This document shows, piece after piece, positions 22,034 through 29,728 of a DNA stretch of 38,506 nt. The stretch comes from DATKXU01 sp035528905. Its GTDB lineage: Bacteria; Armatimonadota; UBA5829; DTJY01. The stretch covers positions 1 to 38,506 of the forward strand of contig DATKXU010000030.1 of the NCBI GenBank assembly GCA_035528905.1, in the 5' to 3' direction. The notes under the pieces were generated by a model, which saw only the letters and a list, made by a program, of their open reading frames with translations, was not told the origin of the DNA and ran no database searches. Made by a program: the position numbers and the translations under genes. Every line of letters begins with the position of its first letter. Position 1 is the first letter of the stretch.

Positions 22034-23083
22034 GTGGGATTGTCAGACAGCGGCACGGACCAATACGCAAGCATCGCAACGGAGGCCGGGGAGGCGCTCG
22101 TTCGCCGGGCTTCAGTCGCTTCGTTTGCTGAGCTTGATGGCATTATATTCGACATGGACGGCGTGCTGATTGACGTCGGCGAATCCGTGGAACTGGTTCA
22201 CGGTGCGGCGGCCGAGATGTACTTCGCCGCGCTTGGCTGGGTGAACTGCAAGAACCTGGTTGAACCGACGGATGTGGACGCCTTCAAGCTCGCCGGCGGA
22301 TTCAACAGCGATTGGGAGCTCGCATACGCCTGGTTCTTGCTCTATCTGTTCAAGAGTGTCCGCTGCGGCTCTACGGATGGCGCGCGGCTGAAGCCTGCTC
22401 ATCCGACGATGGAGGAGTTCACGGGCGATCTGGCAAGGCGAGGCGGTGGACTGGCTTCGGCTGTTGGCGCGCTACGGGAAATGTGTTCGCCCGGCGAATG
22501 GGGAGCAGTCGAGGCTCGATGGGATCGTCCGGGGCTTCAGCGAATGTTCGTGGAGCTGTACGCGGGCGACCTCTGCACGGAGATTTACGGCTTTGAGCCG
22601 AAGATAGTGACCGGGCCGGGGCTGATCCGCAGGGACAAGCCGATTCTCGACAGGCGGTTTCTCCCGGCGTCAATGAAGCTCGGGATAGCGACCGGCCGAA
22701 CCGCCGGGGAAACGACGGTCGGGTTGAGGCTGATGGGATGGAGCGGCCTCTTTCCGCCGGGTGCGATCGTGAGTGAGGACGACGGCTTTCGAAAGCCCGA
22801 CCCCAGCATACTGAGACTGGCCGTGCAGCGCCTGGGGGCCGAGCGGCCGATGTACGTCGGTGATACTCCCGACGACTTGCTGACCGTGAGGGGTTACAAC
22901 GAGACTCACGGCGGTCTGCTGTGCTGCATCGCGCTTACCGGTCCGGCTCGCAGCGACTCTGCGGGAAAGGCGCGGTTTGCCGAACAGCAGGCCGATATGA
23001 TTGCCGACAACGTAAACGCCGCTCTCGCGGCTGTCGAACGATGTTCAGGAGGTGCGTTATGCCAGGCCGAAAAGCAGAGGTAG
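22034..23083 (+). CDS. HAD-superfamily phosphatase in the histidine operon (candidate histidinol-phosphatase)
   Basis: A 349-residue HAD hydrolase of subfamily IA type. Motif I is FDMDGVL with Asp40 (nucleophile) and Asp42 (acid/base), motif II the Thr in GIATGRTAGET, motif III the Lys in FRKPDP, motif IV VGDTPDDLL. A helical cap domain fills residues about 60-200. It sits between hisD and hisB, and its last 25 bases overlap the hisB start, so translation is probably coupled. Histidinol-phosphate phosphatase is the step often filled by non-orthologous enzymes and no HisN, PHP-type HisK or HisB-N domain is seen here. This protein is therefore a strong candidate, but the assignment rests on context. 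The start may be GTG 22034 or TTG 22040. Confidence 0.88.
   Translation: MGLSDSGTDQYASIATEAGEALVRRASVASFAELDGIIFDMDGVLIDVGESVELVHGAAAEMYFAALGWVNCKNLVEPTDVDAFKLAGGFNSDWELAYAWFLLYLFKSVRCGSTDGARLKPAHPTMEEFTGDLARRGGGLASAVGALREMCSPGEWGAVEARWDRPGLQRMFVELYAGDLCTEIYGFEPKIVTGPGLIRRDKPILDRRFLPASMKLGIATGRTAGETTVGLRLMGWSGLFPPGAIVSEDDGFRKPDPSILRLAVQRLGAERPMYVGDTPDDLLTVRGYNETHGGLLCCIALTGPARSDSAGKARFAEQQADMIADNVNAALAAVERCSGGALCQAEKQR
23047..23061 (+). promoter_or_regulatory. Ribosome-binding site fixing the hisB start
   Basis: AGGAGG (23047-23052) lies 6 bases before the ATG at 23059, inside the end of the HAD gene. This selects 23059 over earlier in-frame starts and indicates translational coupling. Confidence 0.8.
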
Positions 23084-23649
23084 AACGAAAGACGAAGGAA
23101 ACACAGATTCAGGTCAGCATTGACCTGGATGGCGCCGGCCAATCCCAGATCAGCACCGGCATAGGGTTTTTCGACCACATGCTCACGGCGCTGGCGAAGC
23201 ACGGCCTCTTCGACCTGAGAATAAGCGCGAAGGGCGATCTGGAGATTGACCCGCACCATACCGTGGAAGACGTAGGCATCCTTGTTGGACGAGCCATTGA
23301 TAAGGCGCTTGGTGACAAAGAGGGGCTTGCGAGGTATGGATGGGCCGCCGTCCCGATGGACGAGGCGCTCATACTGACCTCCATTGATTTGAGCGGCCGC
23401 GCGCTGCTTTGCTGCGATGTGGATTTCGCGCAGGAGAAGATCGGCGCGCTGGACACGGTGCTCATATCGGAGTTCTTCGAGTCGGTCGCCCGGAACGCCG
23501 GGATGACGCTGCACATCCGCAAGCTCTCCGGGGAAGATGCTCATCACACGGCTGAAGCGGTGTTCAAGTCCTTTGCGAAGGCTCTCCAGGCCGCGACCCG
23601 CGTGGGCGAGCGCATCAAGGGCATTCCCTCGACCAAGGGCGTCCTATGA
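23059..23649 (+). CDS. hisB: Imidazoleglycerol-phosphate dehydratase
   Basis: A 196-residue cytoplasmic enzyme that dehydrates imidazole glycerol phosphate to imidazole acetol phosphate, using manganese in a large oligomer. Length matches single-function HisB. Signatures: GIGFFDHMLTALAKHGLFDL near residue 33, the metal-binding HHTVEDVGI near residue 72, and the repeat of that half-site in AHHTAEAVFKSFAKAL near residue 160. There is no N-terminal phosphatase domain, which fits with the separate HAD protein encoded just upstream and overlapping it. A repeat-rich spacer separates it from hisA; hisH, the usual neighbour, is absent from this stretch and must lie elsewhere. Confidence 0.96.
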   Translation: MPGRKAEVERKTKETQIQVSIDLDGAGQSQISTGIGFFDHMLTALAKHGLFDLRISAKGDLEIDPHHTVEDVGILVGRAIDKALGDKEGLARYGWAAVPMDEALILTSIDLSGRALLCCDVDFAQEKIGALDTVLISEFFESVARNAGMTLHIRKLSGEDAHHTAEAVFKSFAKALQAATRVGERIKGIPSTKGVL

Positions 23650-23671
23650 GGAAGCAGTCATGCACCAGATA

Positions 23672-23741
23672 GGGGAATAGTATGGGCGTATGGGGGTATG
23701 GGTGACCCATCACTCCCACACTCCCACACTCCCATACTCCC
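23672..23741. repeat. G-quadruplex-prone array between hisB and hisA
   Basis: On the minus strand four G3 tracts at 23715-23741 are separated by five-base loops (GGGAGTATGGGAGTGTGGG type). The plus strand has GGGCGTATGGGGGTATGGG (23684-23702), with a fourth tract 8 bases further upstream. ATGGGTGACCCAT at the centre (23698-23710) is palindromic. The decamer units match those at 4379-4405 and 7073-7132, but the tail of the composite repeat is not present. Confidence 0.7.
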
Positions 23742-23810
23742 TCTGCACGGAGCTGAGCATTCCATCTTTATCCGGGCCGACCCGCTCGGACAATAGGAAG
23801 GAGTGAGACT

Positions 23811-24536
23811 TTGCAAGTAATCCCGGCTGTGGACATACGCGGTGGGCGATGCGTCCGCCTGCTTCAAGGAAGATTCGATCAGGAGACTGTTTACGCGGAT
23901 GACCCGGTGGAGATGGCGGTCCACTGGGCACTGCTCGGCGCATCACGCCTGCATGTTGTGGACCTGGATGGCGCCAGAACCGGGCAGCCGCAGAATGTTG
24001 AAGTGATCGCGCGCATCGTCCGCGCGCTCGAAATCCCAGTCCAAGTCGGAGGTGGAATCAGGTCGCTGGAGGCCGCCGGCCGCATGCTGGACCTGGGACC
24101 GGACCGGGTGATAATCGGCACATCCGCCGCCCTGGATAGGGAGCTCGCCGAGTCCATGTTTCAGGCGTTCGGCGAGCAGATCGCGCTCGGGCTGGATGCA
24201 CGCGACGGCCTGGTAGCGATTCACGGCTGGCAGGAAACTCTGGATTTGAAGGCGGTTGACTTCGCGCGGGACATGGAGGCCCTTGGGGCGCGGCGCATCA
24301 TCCACACCGATATAGGCCGCGATGGCATGCTCGCGGGCGTGAACTTCGCCGCGATGGAGGAAATGGTCAAGGCCGTGAGCATCCCGGTCATCGCGTCCGG
24401 CGGCGTTCGAAGCATTGACGACATTCGCAGCCTGAAAAGGCTCGAGCCGCACGGCCTGGAGGGCGTCATAACCGGGAAAGCTATCTACACAGGCTCGCTC
24501 GACCTCCAGGAGGCCATCGCCGCGGCAGGCGGATAG
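23811..24536 (+). CDS. hisA: ProFAR isomerase
   Basis: A 241-residue (beta-alpha)8 barrel that converts ProFAR to PRFAR by an Amadori rearrangement in histidine biosynthesis. Catalytic Asp8 (PAVDIRGG) and Asp129 (LGLDARDG) occupy the standard numbered positions. The two phosphate-binding halves are present as VQVGGGIRS and VIASGGVRS, and HTDIGRDGM is the usual mid-barrel motif. The start is TTG 23811 with AAGGAG 8 bases upstream; no in-frame ATG would keep Asp8. It follows hisB after 161 bases of repeat DNA. It may be cotranscribed with hisD-HAD-hisB; I see no clear promoter of its own. Confidence 0.96.
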   Translation: MQVIPAVDIRGGRCVRLLQGRFDQETVYADDPVEMAVHWALLGASRLHVVDLDGARTGQPQNVEVIARIVRALEIPVQVGGGIRSLEAAGRMLDLGPDRVIIGTSAALDRELAESMFQAFGEQIALGLDARDGLVAIHGWQETLDLKAVDFARDMEALGARRIIHTDIGRDGMLAGVNFAAMEEMVKAVSIPVIASGGVRSIDDIRSLKRLEPHGLEGVITGKAIYTGSLDLQEAIAAAGG

Positions 24537-24562
24537 AGTCTGCCGCGAGGCAAGGAAGGGAA

Positions 24563-25507
24563 TCACGGACGCGAACGCTCGTGGGTCCTTCCCTCGGGCG
24601 TCTCCCAAGTCGTGACCTGGCTGATAACGTCCTCGCTCACCAGCTCGCCGTTCTCATACGTCACCAGTATTCTCATCTCTCGCTTGCCGGTTTTGGCGCG
24701 CACGTGCCGGCGCGCTTCGGGAGGCGGAGTGACGGCGACGGTCCTCGTAGTCCACTTCTTGCACACCACCGTGACCGGCGGCTTCCCTTTGCGGACAAGT
24801 AGCTGATCGCCCTCCATCAGTTCGTCCAGGTTCATCTGCTGGTTGAGCTTCTTCATCTCGCTGATGGGAACCCCATACTGCACGGCCAGATTCACTGCGC
24901 GGTCTCCTGCCACCACCGTGTGGAAGACCGGCTTTTCCGCTGTCGAGGTCAGCACTCGCACGGCATCTTCCGGGGCCGCACAAAGCTTCTCCACGCCGAC
25001 GTACCGCCTCTCGACGAAGACCTCCTCCTTGAATGTCGGTTCGATGCGCAGCCTTCCCAGGTTCCGCCTGTAATGCTCTTTCACGAGCCTCAGAGTCTGC
25101 TCGGCTTGTTCCTTCTTTGGAAGAGCGACCGCGGGCCTATCGTCCACTACTATGGCAAATGCCTCGACCTCCACCGGGGCAGCTTTCTCCACTGCGCCGA
25201 CGGCCTCCGGCACGTCTACGAATTCCGCGTTCTTGGCTGCTCGGCGCAGCTCCACGCGCTGGGCGAATCTAACTGAGTCGGCAGGCACGCCGCTTGCTCT
25301 TTCGAGCCTTGCCCCGTGCAGCACCGCCTTTGCGGCCCTAAGCGATTCAACGGTGGCGATCGGCTTGCCGCCGACGGTGATGGTGTATGGGGCTCCGGAG
25401 AGGCGGGATCCGGCTATCCAGATTCCGAGGCCGGCGAGGATTGCGGCGAACACCGCCCGCTCTATCCACATCCGTCTGCGAGAGTGTGTTGGCGTTTCGT
25501 TGCGCAT
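24563..25507 (-). CDS. Membrane-anchored LysM and G5-like domain protein
   Basis: A 314-residue envelope protein. A basic cytoplasmic start and one membrane helix (residues about 14-36) are followed by a long outer region. Residues about 40-190 resemble the N-terminal part of Firmicute-type peptidoglycan endopeptidases (ITVGGKPIATVESLRAAKAVL). About 195-245 form a LysM domain (VVAGDRAVNLAVQYGVP.....LNQQMNLDELMEGDQLLV), which binds peptidoglycan. About 246-314 resemble a G5 domain. Related proteins usually continue into an M23 peptidase, but this one ends after G5, so it is probably a binding or scaffold protein working with the separate M23 protein encoded 3 kb away. It has its own promoter and a GGAGG ribosome site. 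It is convergent with hisA. Confidence 0.78.
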   Translation of the reverse strand: MRNETPTHSRRRMWIERAVFAAILAGLGIWIAGSRLSGAPYTITVGGKPIATVESLRAAKAVLHGARLERASGVPADSVRFAQRVELRRAAKNAEFVDVPEAVGAVEKAAPVEVEAFAIVVDDRPAVALPKKEQAEQTLRLVKEHYRRNLGRLRIEPTFKEEVFVERRYVGVEKLCAAPEDAVRVLTSTAEKPVFHTVVAGDRAVNLAVQYGVPISEMKKLNQQMNLDELMEGDQLLVRKGKPPVTVVCKKWTTRTVAVTPPPEARRHVRAKTGKREMRILVTYENGELVSEDVISQVTTWETPEGRTHERSRP

Positions 25508-25562
25508 GGAGTATCCTCCGGAGCACCAGGCTTGCTACTGAAGGTTTACACCTGACAATCTG

Positions 25563-25591
25563 AATGTATCATCTGCCACGCGGGTTGTCAA
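25563..25591 (-). promoter_or_regulatory. Promoter of the LysM/G5 gene
   Basis: TTGACA (25586-25591 on the minus strand), a 17-bp spacer and TACATT (25563-25568) lie 55 bases before the ATG at 25507. This separates the gene from the protease genes upstream. Confidence 0.65.
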
Positions 25592-25715
25592 TAAGAAAGT
25601 AGCCTTGTGCTGGGCGCCCGTGGCTCGGAAACCGGTTGCTCGGTCTGTTCGGCCAATTGTGCTGTTTTTCCATGCGCGCAGGTGGGTTAAACGTTGATGC
25701 GAACGCGGGGGCATT

Positions 25716-25736
25716 GGGTAGGCACGGAGCCTACCC
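25716..25736. repeat. Perfect hairpin directly after the S41 protease stop
   Basis: GGGTAGGC and GCCTACCC pair perfectly across a 5-base loop. It abuts the stop codon of the gene ending at 25737. No T-run follows on the minus strand, so it may be a short repeat or an RNA 3'-end stabiliser. The rest of the 25508-25736 gap holds only the LysM/G5 promoter. Confidence 0.6.
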
Positions 25737-27041
25737 CTACGTGGAATCTCGCTTCTCGTTTCTCGTGCCAACCTGGGTGGCTCCCAGGCGTTCCCTCAGG
25801 ATTTGAACAGCACGTTCGAGTTGAACGTCTTTCTTGCTCTTCAAATCTTGCTCGGTGAGTTCCACCACTACGTCGGGGTGTATCTTCTCCCTGCTCACGT
25901 CCTGTCCACTCGGCGTGAAGTACTTCATTGTTGTGACGGACACTGCCGCCCCGCCCTCTAGGTTGAAGATAGTCTGCACCAGCCCTTTGCCGAAGGTGTC
26001 AACGCCGACCAGCGTGCCTGCCTTATGGTCTCTGATGGCGCCTGCCACTATCTCTGAGGCGCTGGCGCTGTTCTGGTCAATCAGAACGGCCAGGGGACAC
26101 GCCGGGTCGTGGTATTTCGACGGCTCTGCGGAAAACGTCGTGCGCTTGCCGCCCTTGTCCTGGACTATCACTATGTCGCCGCGGGTAAATCTGCTTCCTA
26201 TGTCCACGGCGACGTCCAGGAGGCCGCCGGGGTTCTCCCTCAAGTCGAGTACCAGCCCGCGCATGCCCAGCCTCTCAAGTTGCGTCAGAGCGTCGTCCAT
26301 CTTTTCATCGCTCTTCTCATTGAACTGGCCGAGGCGGATGTAGCCTATCTTGCTAGCATCGTCTTCCATTTTCCACGTGACGATTTCGAACGGTATGACG
26401 GCCCTCTCGATCTCAAATTCCAGCGGCTTGGGAACACCCTCTCGCTTGATCGCGAGCTTGACCTTAGTGCCGCGGTGCCCGCGGATCCGCTTTGCGACTT
26501 CTGTTATGTCGAGCCCCTGTATCATGTCGTTGTCAACCTTAAGGATTATGTCGCCGGCCCGCAAGCCAGCTCGTTCGGCCGGCGTGTTCGCCATAGGGTT
26601 CTTGACGATAATCCGCCCGTCTTTGGCCTCGAGCACAGCGCCGATCCCCTCGAAGTTGCCCCTGTTCTCCTCCTGGATTTGTGTGTACTCAGTGGGGTCG
26701 AGAAATCTTGTGTAACGATCACCCAGCGACGCCAGTATGCCTCTTATGGCGGCGTATGTTAGCTGCTTGGAATCGGGCTTCTGGCCCAGGTAATTGGCAT
26801 CCAGATAGGTGAAGACGCTCCAGTAGGTTTCGGTGGCCTTCAGCTCGGCATCATCGCTTGCCAGGTTAGCTGTGATTGCGGCAGCAACTCTTCCGGGCAG
26901 TAGCTGCAGAGCCGCCAGAACGCCATGGCCCGCCCCGATGTCGCGATAGGTGAATCCGCACAAGAATGAGGAAATCACCAGGGCGGCTATCAAGAACTGA
27001 CGAGATCTTGGTTTCATATCTGTACGTTCCAGGCCTTTCAT
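25737..27041 (-). CDS. S41 carboxyl-terminal processing protease
   Basis: A 434-residue membrane-anchored serine protease of the CtpA/Prc family. A signal anchor lies near residues 12-36 and a PDZ domain near 130-225 (GIGAVLEAKDGRI, AERAGLRAGDIILKVD). The S41 core covers about 225-420. Nucleophile Ser327 in NSASASEIVAG and general base Lys352 in FGKGLVQ are both present at the normal 25-residue spacing, so it should be active. It trims proteins at C-termini outside the membrane. Its ATG overlaps the stop of the previous S41 gene in an ATGA arrangement, implying coupled translation; a second Met nine residues on is possible. Related Ctp genes are often found beside ftsEX and M23 genes. Confidence 0.93.
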   Translation of the reverse strand: MKGLERTDMKPRSRQFLIAALVISSFLCGFTYRDIGAGHGVLAALQLLPGRVAAAITANLASDDAELKATETYWSVFTYLDANYLGQKPDSKQLTYAAIRGILASLGDRYTRFLDPTEYTQIQEENRGNFEGIGAVLEAKDGRIIVKNPMANTPAERAGLRAGDIILKVDNDMIQGLDITEVAKRIRGHRGTKVKLAIKREGVPKPLEFEIERAVIPFEIVTWKMEDDASKIGYIRLGQFNEKSDEKMDDALTQLERLGMRGLVLDLRENPGGLLDVAVDIGSRFTRGDIVIVQDKGGKRTTFSAEPSKYHDPACPLAVLIDQNSASASEIVAGAIRDHKAGTLVGVDTFGKGLVQTIFNLEGGAAVSVTTMKYFTPSGQDVSREKIHPDVVVELTEQDLKSKKDVQLERAVQILRERLGATQVGTRNEKRDST

Positions 27042-28426
27042 AGCTTAGGCAGGAGGATTTTCACGGTTTGTTCAAGCTGGGCGTCGCCATTGCGTTTGTA
27101 TTGTGCGACTTCTCTATCCGGCTTAAGCCCCCTGCCTTCGAAGTCGAAACCCTTCGCGGTCAGCATCCTGCCGGTCGTGAGCACGGCTGCCGAGCCGTCA
27201 TGCAGCAGCAAAGGTGTCTGCAGCAGTCCGTCGCCGAAGGTTTTGGTGCCCACCAGGCTCGCAGCCGCGTTGTCCCTCAAAGTTCCGGCTACCAGCTCTG
27301 CCACACTCGCCGTCCCGCTGTTGATGAGAACCGCCACGTGCATGTCTAGACGTCGTGTGTTCGGCACCCGTATCGTATGGCGGCGTCCCTTTTCCCGTAT
27401 GACGGCTATCGCTCCGCCGCCTGTGATTCTGCGTGTTACCTCTGTGGCTGCGTCCATGAGCCCACCGGGGTTATCGCGCAAATCCAGCACCAGCCCTTTC
27501 GCTCCATTGGCTCGTGCCTGGTTCAGCTCCGCCCCGAACTCGCTGACCGCTCGCTTGTTGAACTGAGAGATGCGGATATAGACGATGCCCTTCTTCAGCA
27601 TCCGGGCCGTCACCGGGTCAACCTGAGTGCTGCGGCAGGGCAGCTTGCATTCTATTGGTTCCTTGCGTCCGGGTCGTTCTATTTGCAGACTTATCTCTCC
27701 GGAAGACCTTGCTGTGAGCGCTTCAAGGGCATCCCGTATCTGCACGCCTTCCTTGAACTTTTTGAACGCCGCCTCGCAGGCTTTCTGGAAAGTGAACTCG
27801 TCAATCTCCTTGTTGCGCACGGCTCTCTCCATGTTCTTGATCTCCGGTGTCTTGAACGGATCGTGCGTCACTATCCACTTGCCGTCGAGATGAGTGATCG
27901 AGTCTCCCGGCTTCAGGCCGGCCGCTGCCGCCGGGCTGCCGGGCATGGGAGAGACCACGACAATCTTGGCCATGTCCAAGTCGCCGATCTTCTGCCTGCG
28001 CAGGGCAAGAACCGCCCCTATGCCGTGAAATCTGCCTTCCCTGGCGTCGTCGAGGAGCGCTCGCTCCTTCGGATCCAAGAATCGGCTGTCGGGATCGGAG
28101 AGGTATTCCAGCATGGCGCGGACCGCCCCGCGCGCCATCGCAGTCTCGCGCTCTCCGGTGATCGGTTCCACGTAGTAGTCCTTCAGGTGTTTGACGATGC
28201 TGCGCACCAGTTCACGGTTTTCGCTTGTGCCTTGCCCTGTCGTTGCCAGAGTGACCGGCGACCATTCCGGCGTGAGCTTCAGCAGTGCGTATGTCGGCGC
28301 TGGGGCGCTCCCGGACGACATTGAGGCAGTCTGCCACGAGCGGAGTTCCGCTCCAGCGACGAACGCGCCGCCGGCGAAAGCCGCGACCACCAGCCAGGCT
28401 GCAATTGTTTTGACGCGGTTGCGCAA
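27038..28426 (-). CDS. S41-family protease homologue lacking the catalytic lysine
   Basis: A 462-residue paralogue of the next gene, with a TTG start (AAGGA 9 bases upstream) and a signal anchor at residues about 6-26. The PDZ domain (GIGAVLALRR.., GLKPGDSITHLDGKW) carries an extra insertion of about 45 residues (KNMERAVRNKEIDEFTFQ onward) before its last strand. The core keeps the nucleophile Ser374 in NSGTASVAELVAG, but the Lys expected 25 residues later is Asp399 in TFGDGLLQT. The codon is GAC in clear sequence, and the following Gln is kept. Without the Lys base this is likely a pseudoprotease, perhaps a regulator or substrate adapter for the active Ctp. It lies between the M23 gene and the active S41 gene. 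Confidence 0.9.
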   Translation of the reverse strand: MRNRVKTIAAWLVVAAFAGGAFVAGAELRSWQTASMSSGSAPAPTYALLKLTPEWSPVTLATTGQGTSENRELVRSIVKHLKDYYVEPITGERETAMARGAVRAMLEYLSDPDSRFLDPKERALLDDAREGRFHGIGAVLALRRQKIGDLDMAKIVVVSPMPGSPAAAAGLKPGDSITHLDGKWIVTHDPFKTPEIKNMERAVRNKEIDEFTFQKACEAAFKKFKEGVQIRDALEALTARSSGEISLQIERPGRKEPIECKLPCRSTQVDPVTARMLKKGIVYIRISQFNKRAVSEFGAELNQARANGAKGLVLDLRDNPGGLMDAATEVTRRITGGGAIAVIREKGRRHTIRVPNTRRLDMHVAVLINSGTASVAELVAGTLRDNAAASLVGTKTFGDGLLQTPLLLHDGSAAVLTTGRMLTAKGFDFEGRGLKPDREVAQYKRNGDAQLEQTVKILLPKL

Positions 28427-28487
28427 TTCACACCATCCTTGCTCGGACGTTCCAATGCCGAATCAGATGTTTCCCATTTGGGCCGCT

Positions 28488-29627
28488 CTAAAACGGCGGC
28501 ACGGATATGCCATCCTTCTGTACTTCAAAGTGTACATGCGGCCCAGTGCTCAATCCAGTGCTGCCCACGAGGGCTATGGGCTGTCCCTGTCTCACGGTTG
28601 CGCCGGCTCGTACCAGGAAGCCGGAGCAGTGCGCGTAGAACGTGATCACTCCTCCGCCGTGGTCTAAGACCACCGTGTTGCCGTAGACCCCGCGGCTTCC
28701 TGTGGACACGACGTATCCCCCTGCTGCGGCCCTGATAACTGTTCCCATCGGCGCGCCGATATCCACGCCCGTGTGCATCCCGAGTGTCTTGTGTATTGGA
28801 TGGACCCGCCTGCCGAATCCGGAGGTGATTCTTCCCGGGACAGGCTTCATGAAGCTGCCGCGCCAGGCCTGCTGGAGTCTCGTTCTCCCCTCGGGAGTTC
28901 TCTGCATCTGGCGGATCATGTCCGCTATGGACCTCGACTCCGCTTGGAATGCAGCCAGCATCTGCTCGTACTTGGCGCGGTCCTTCTCTATGTCTCTCAG
29001 TATGTGCTCGCGCTCCTCAGTCTGCTCGTATGCGGTGTGAGTCAGAGCCCACTGTTTCCGCTGAAGCCCGGCTCTCACTCGTTCCTGGTCTTCAAGGCTC
29101 GCCTTGAGCTCTTCGACGGCCTGCTTGTCTTTCTTGATGGTCTCCACGAGCTCTACATCTCTATTCATGATCTTGCGGCAGTCGTATGCCCGGCTCAGCA
29201 AATCCCAAAAATCGGCCGACCCCAGCACGACGCTGAAGTAGCTGACGCTTCCGTGTTTGTACGTATCAGCCAGGCGCGCCGCCAGGAGGTCGTTTCTTTC
29301 CTTCAGCCGCTTCTCGATTCTCTCCAGCTCGGCTTGCGTCGCTGCCAGCCTGTCCCTCGTGTCCTGGAGCTGCGCTTGCGTGTCTCTCAAGTTGGCGCGC
29401 GTGACCTCAAGCCGGCGCTCGGCGGCCACGAGCCGATAGGCGGCATCCCGCTGCTGCTTCTTCGTGTAGCGCAGCCTGCTCCGGATTTCGTTTATCTTAC
29501 GCGATGTGGCATTGAGTCTATGGTTCAGGCTGCCGAGGCTCTGACGTCCCGCGCATGGTCCCACTGCCACCGCTGTCAGAAAAACTGCCAGGATCAATAC
29601 GGAAGCGGGTTTCTTGGATCGCTGCAC
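28488..29627 (-). CDS. EnvC/PcsB-like M23 murein hydrolase with coiled coil
   Basis: GTG 29627 is chosen as the start: AGGGGG lies 7 bases before it and it opens a clean signal peptide (QRSKKPASVLILAVFLTAVA). The open frame begins 27 bases earlier. The 379-residue protein has a long coiled coil (residues about 30-240, with repeated RDTQAQLQDTRDRLAATQAE-like heptads) and an M23/LytM domain (about 255-379). Zinc ligands His285 and Asp289 (HTGVDIGAP) and His366 in HVHFE, with His364 and the His of YAHCSGF, are all present, so unlike E. coli EnvC it should itself cut peptidoglycan. Directly downstream of ftsE-ftsX, it is the expected partner gated by FtsEX during septum splitting. Confidence 0.93.
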   Translation of the reverse strand: MQRSKKPASVLILAVFLTAVAVGPCAGRQSLGSLNHRLNATSRKINEIRSRLRYTKKQQRDAAYRLVAAERRLEVTRANLRDTQAQLQDTRDRLAATQAELERIEKRLKERNDLLAARLADTYKHGSVSYFSVVLGSADFWDLLSRAYDCRKIMNRDVELVETIKKDKQAVEELKASLEDQERVRAGLQRKQWALTHTAYEQTEEREHILRDIEKDRAKYEQMLAAFQAESRSIADMIRQMQRTPEGRTRLQQAWRGSFMKPVPGRITSGFGRRVHPIHKTLGMHTGVDIGAPMGTVIRAAAGGYVVSTGSRGVYGNTVVLDHGGGVITFYAHCSGFLVRAGATVRQGQPIALVGSTGLSTGPHVHFEVQKDGISVPPF

Positions 29628-29728
29628 CCGAAATCCCCCTTCACACCTGTGCACAGGCGGCGCTGCCGTCTGAAATCCGCGATCTATAACGAATCATCGG
29701 CATTTGCCGCCGCTGATCCCAAGCTGGT

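Noticed and set aside
25535..25771. 78-codon minus-strand frame after the S41 gene
   Set aside because: It covers the hairpin and the LysM gene promoter and has no ribosome site or recognisable composition.
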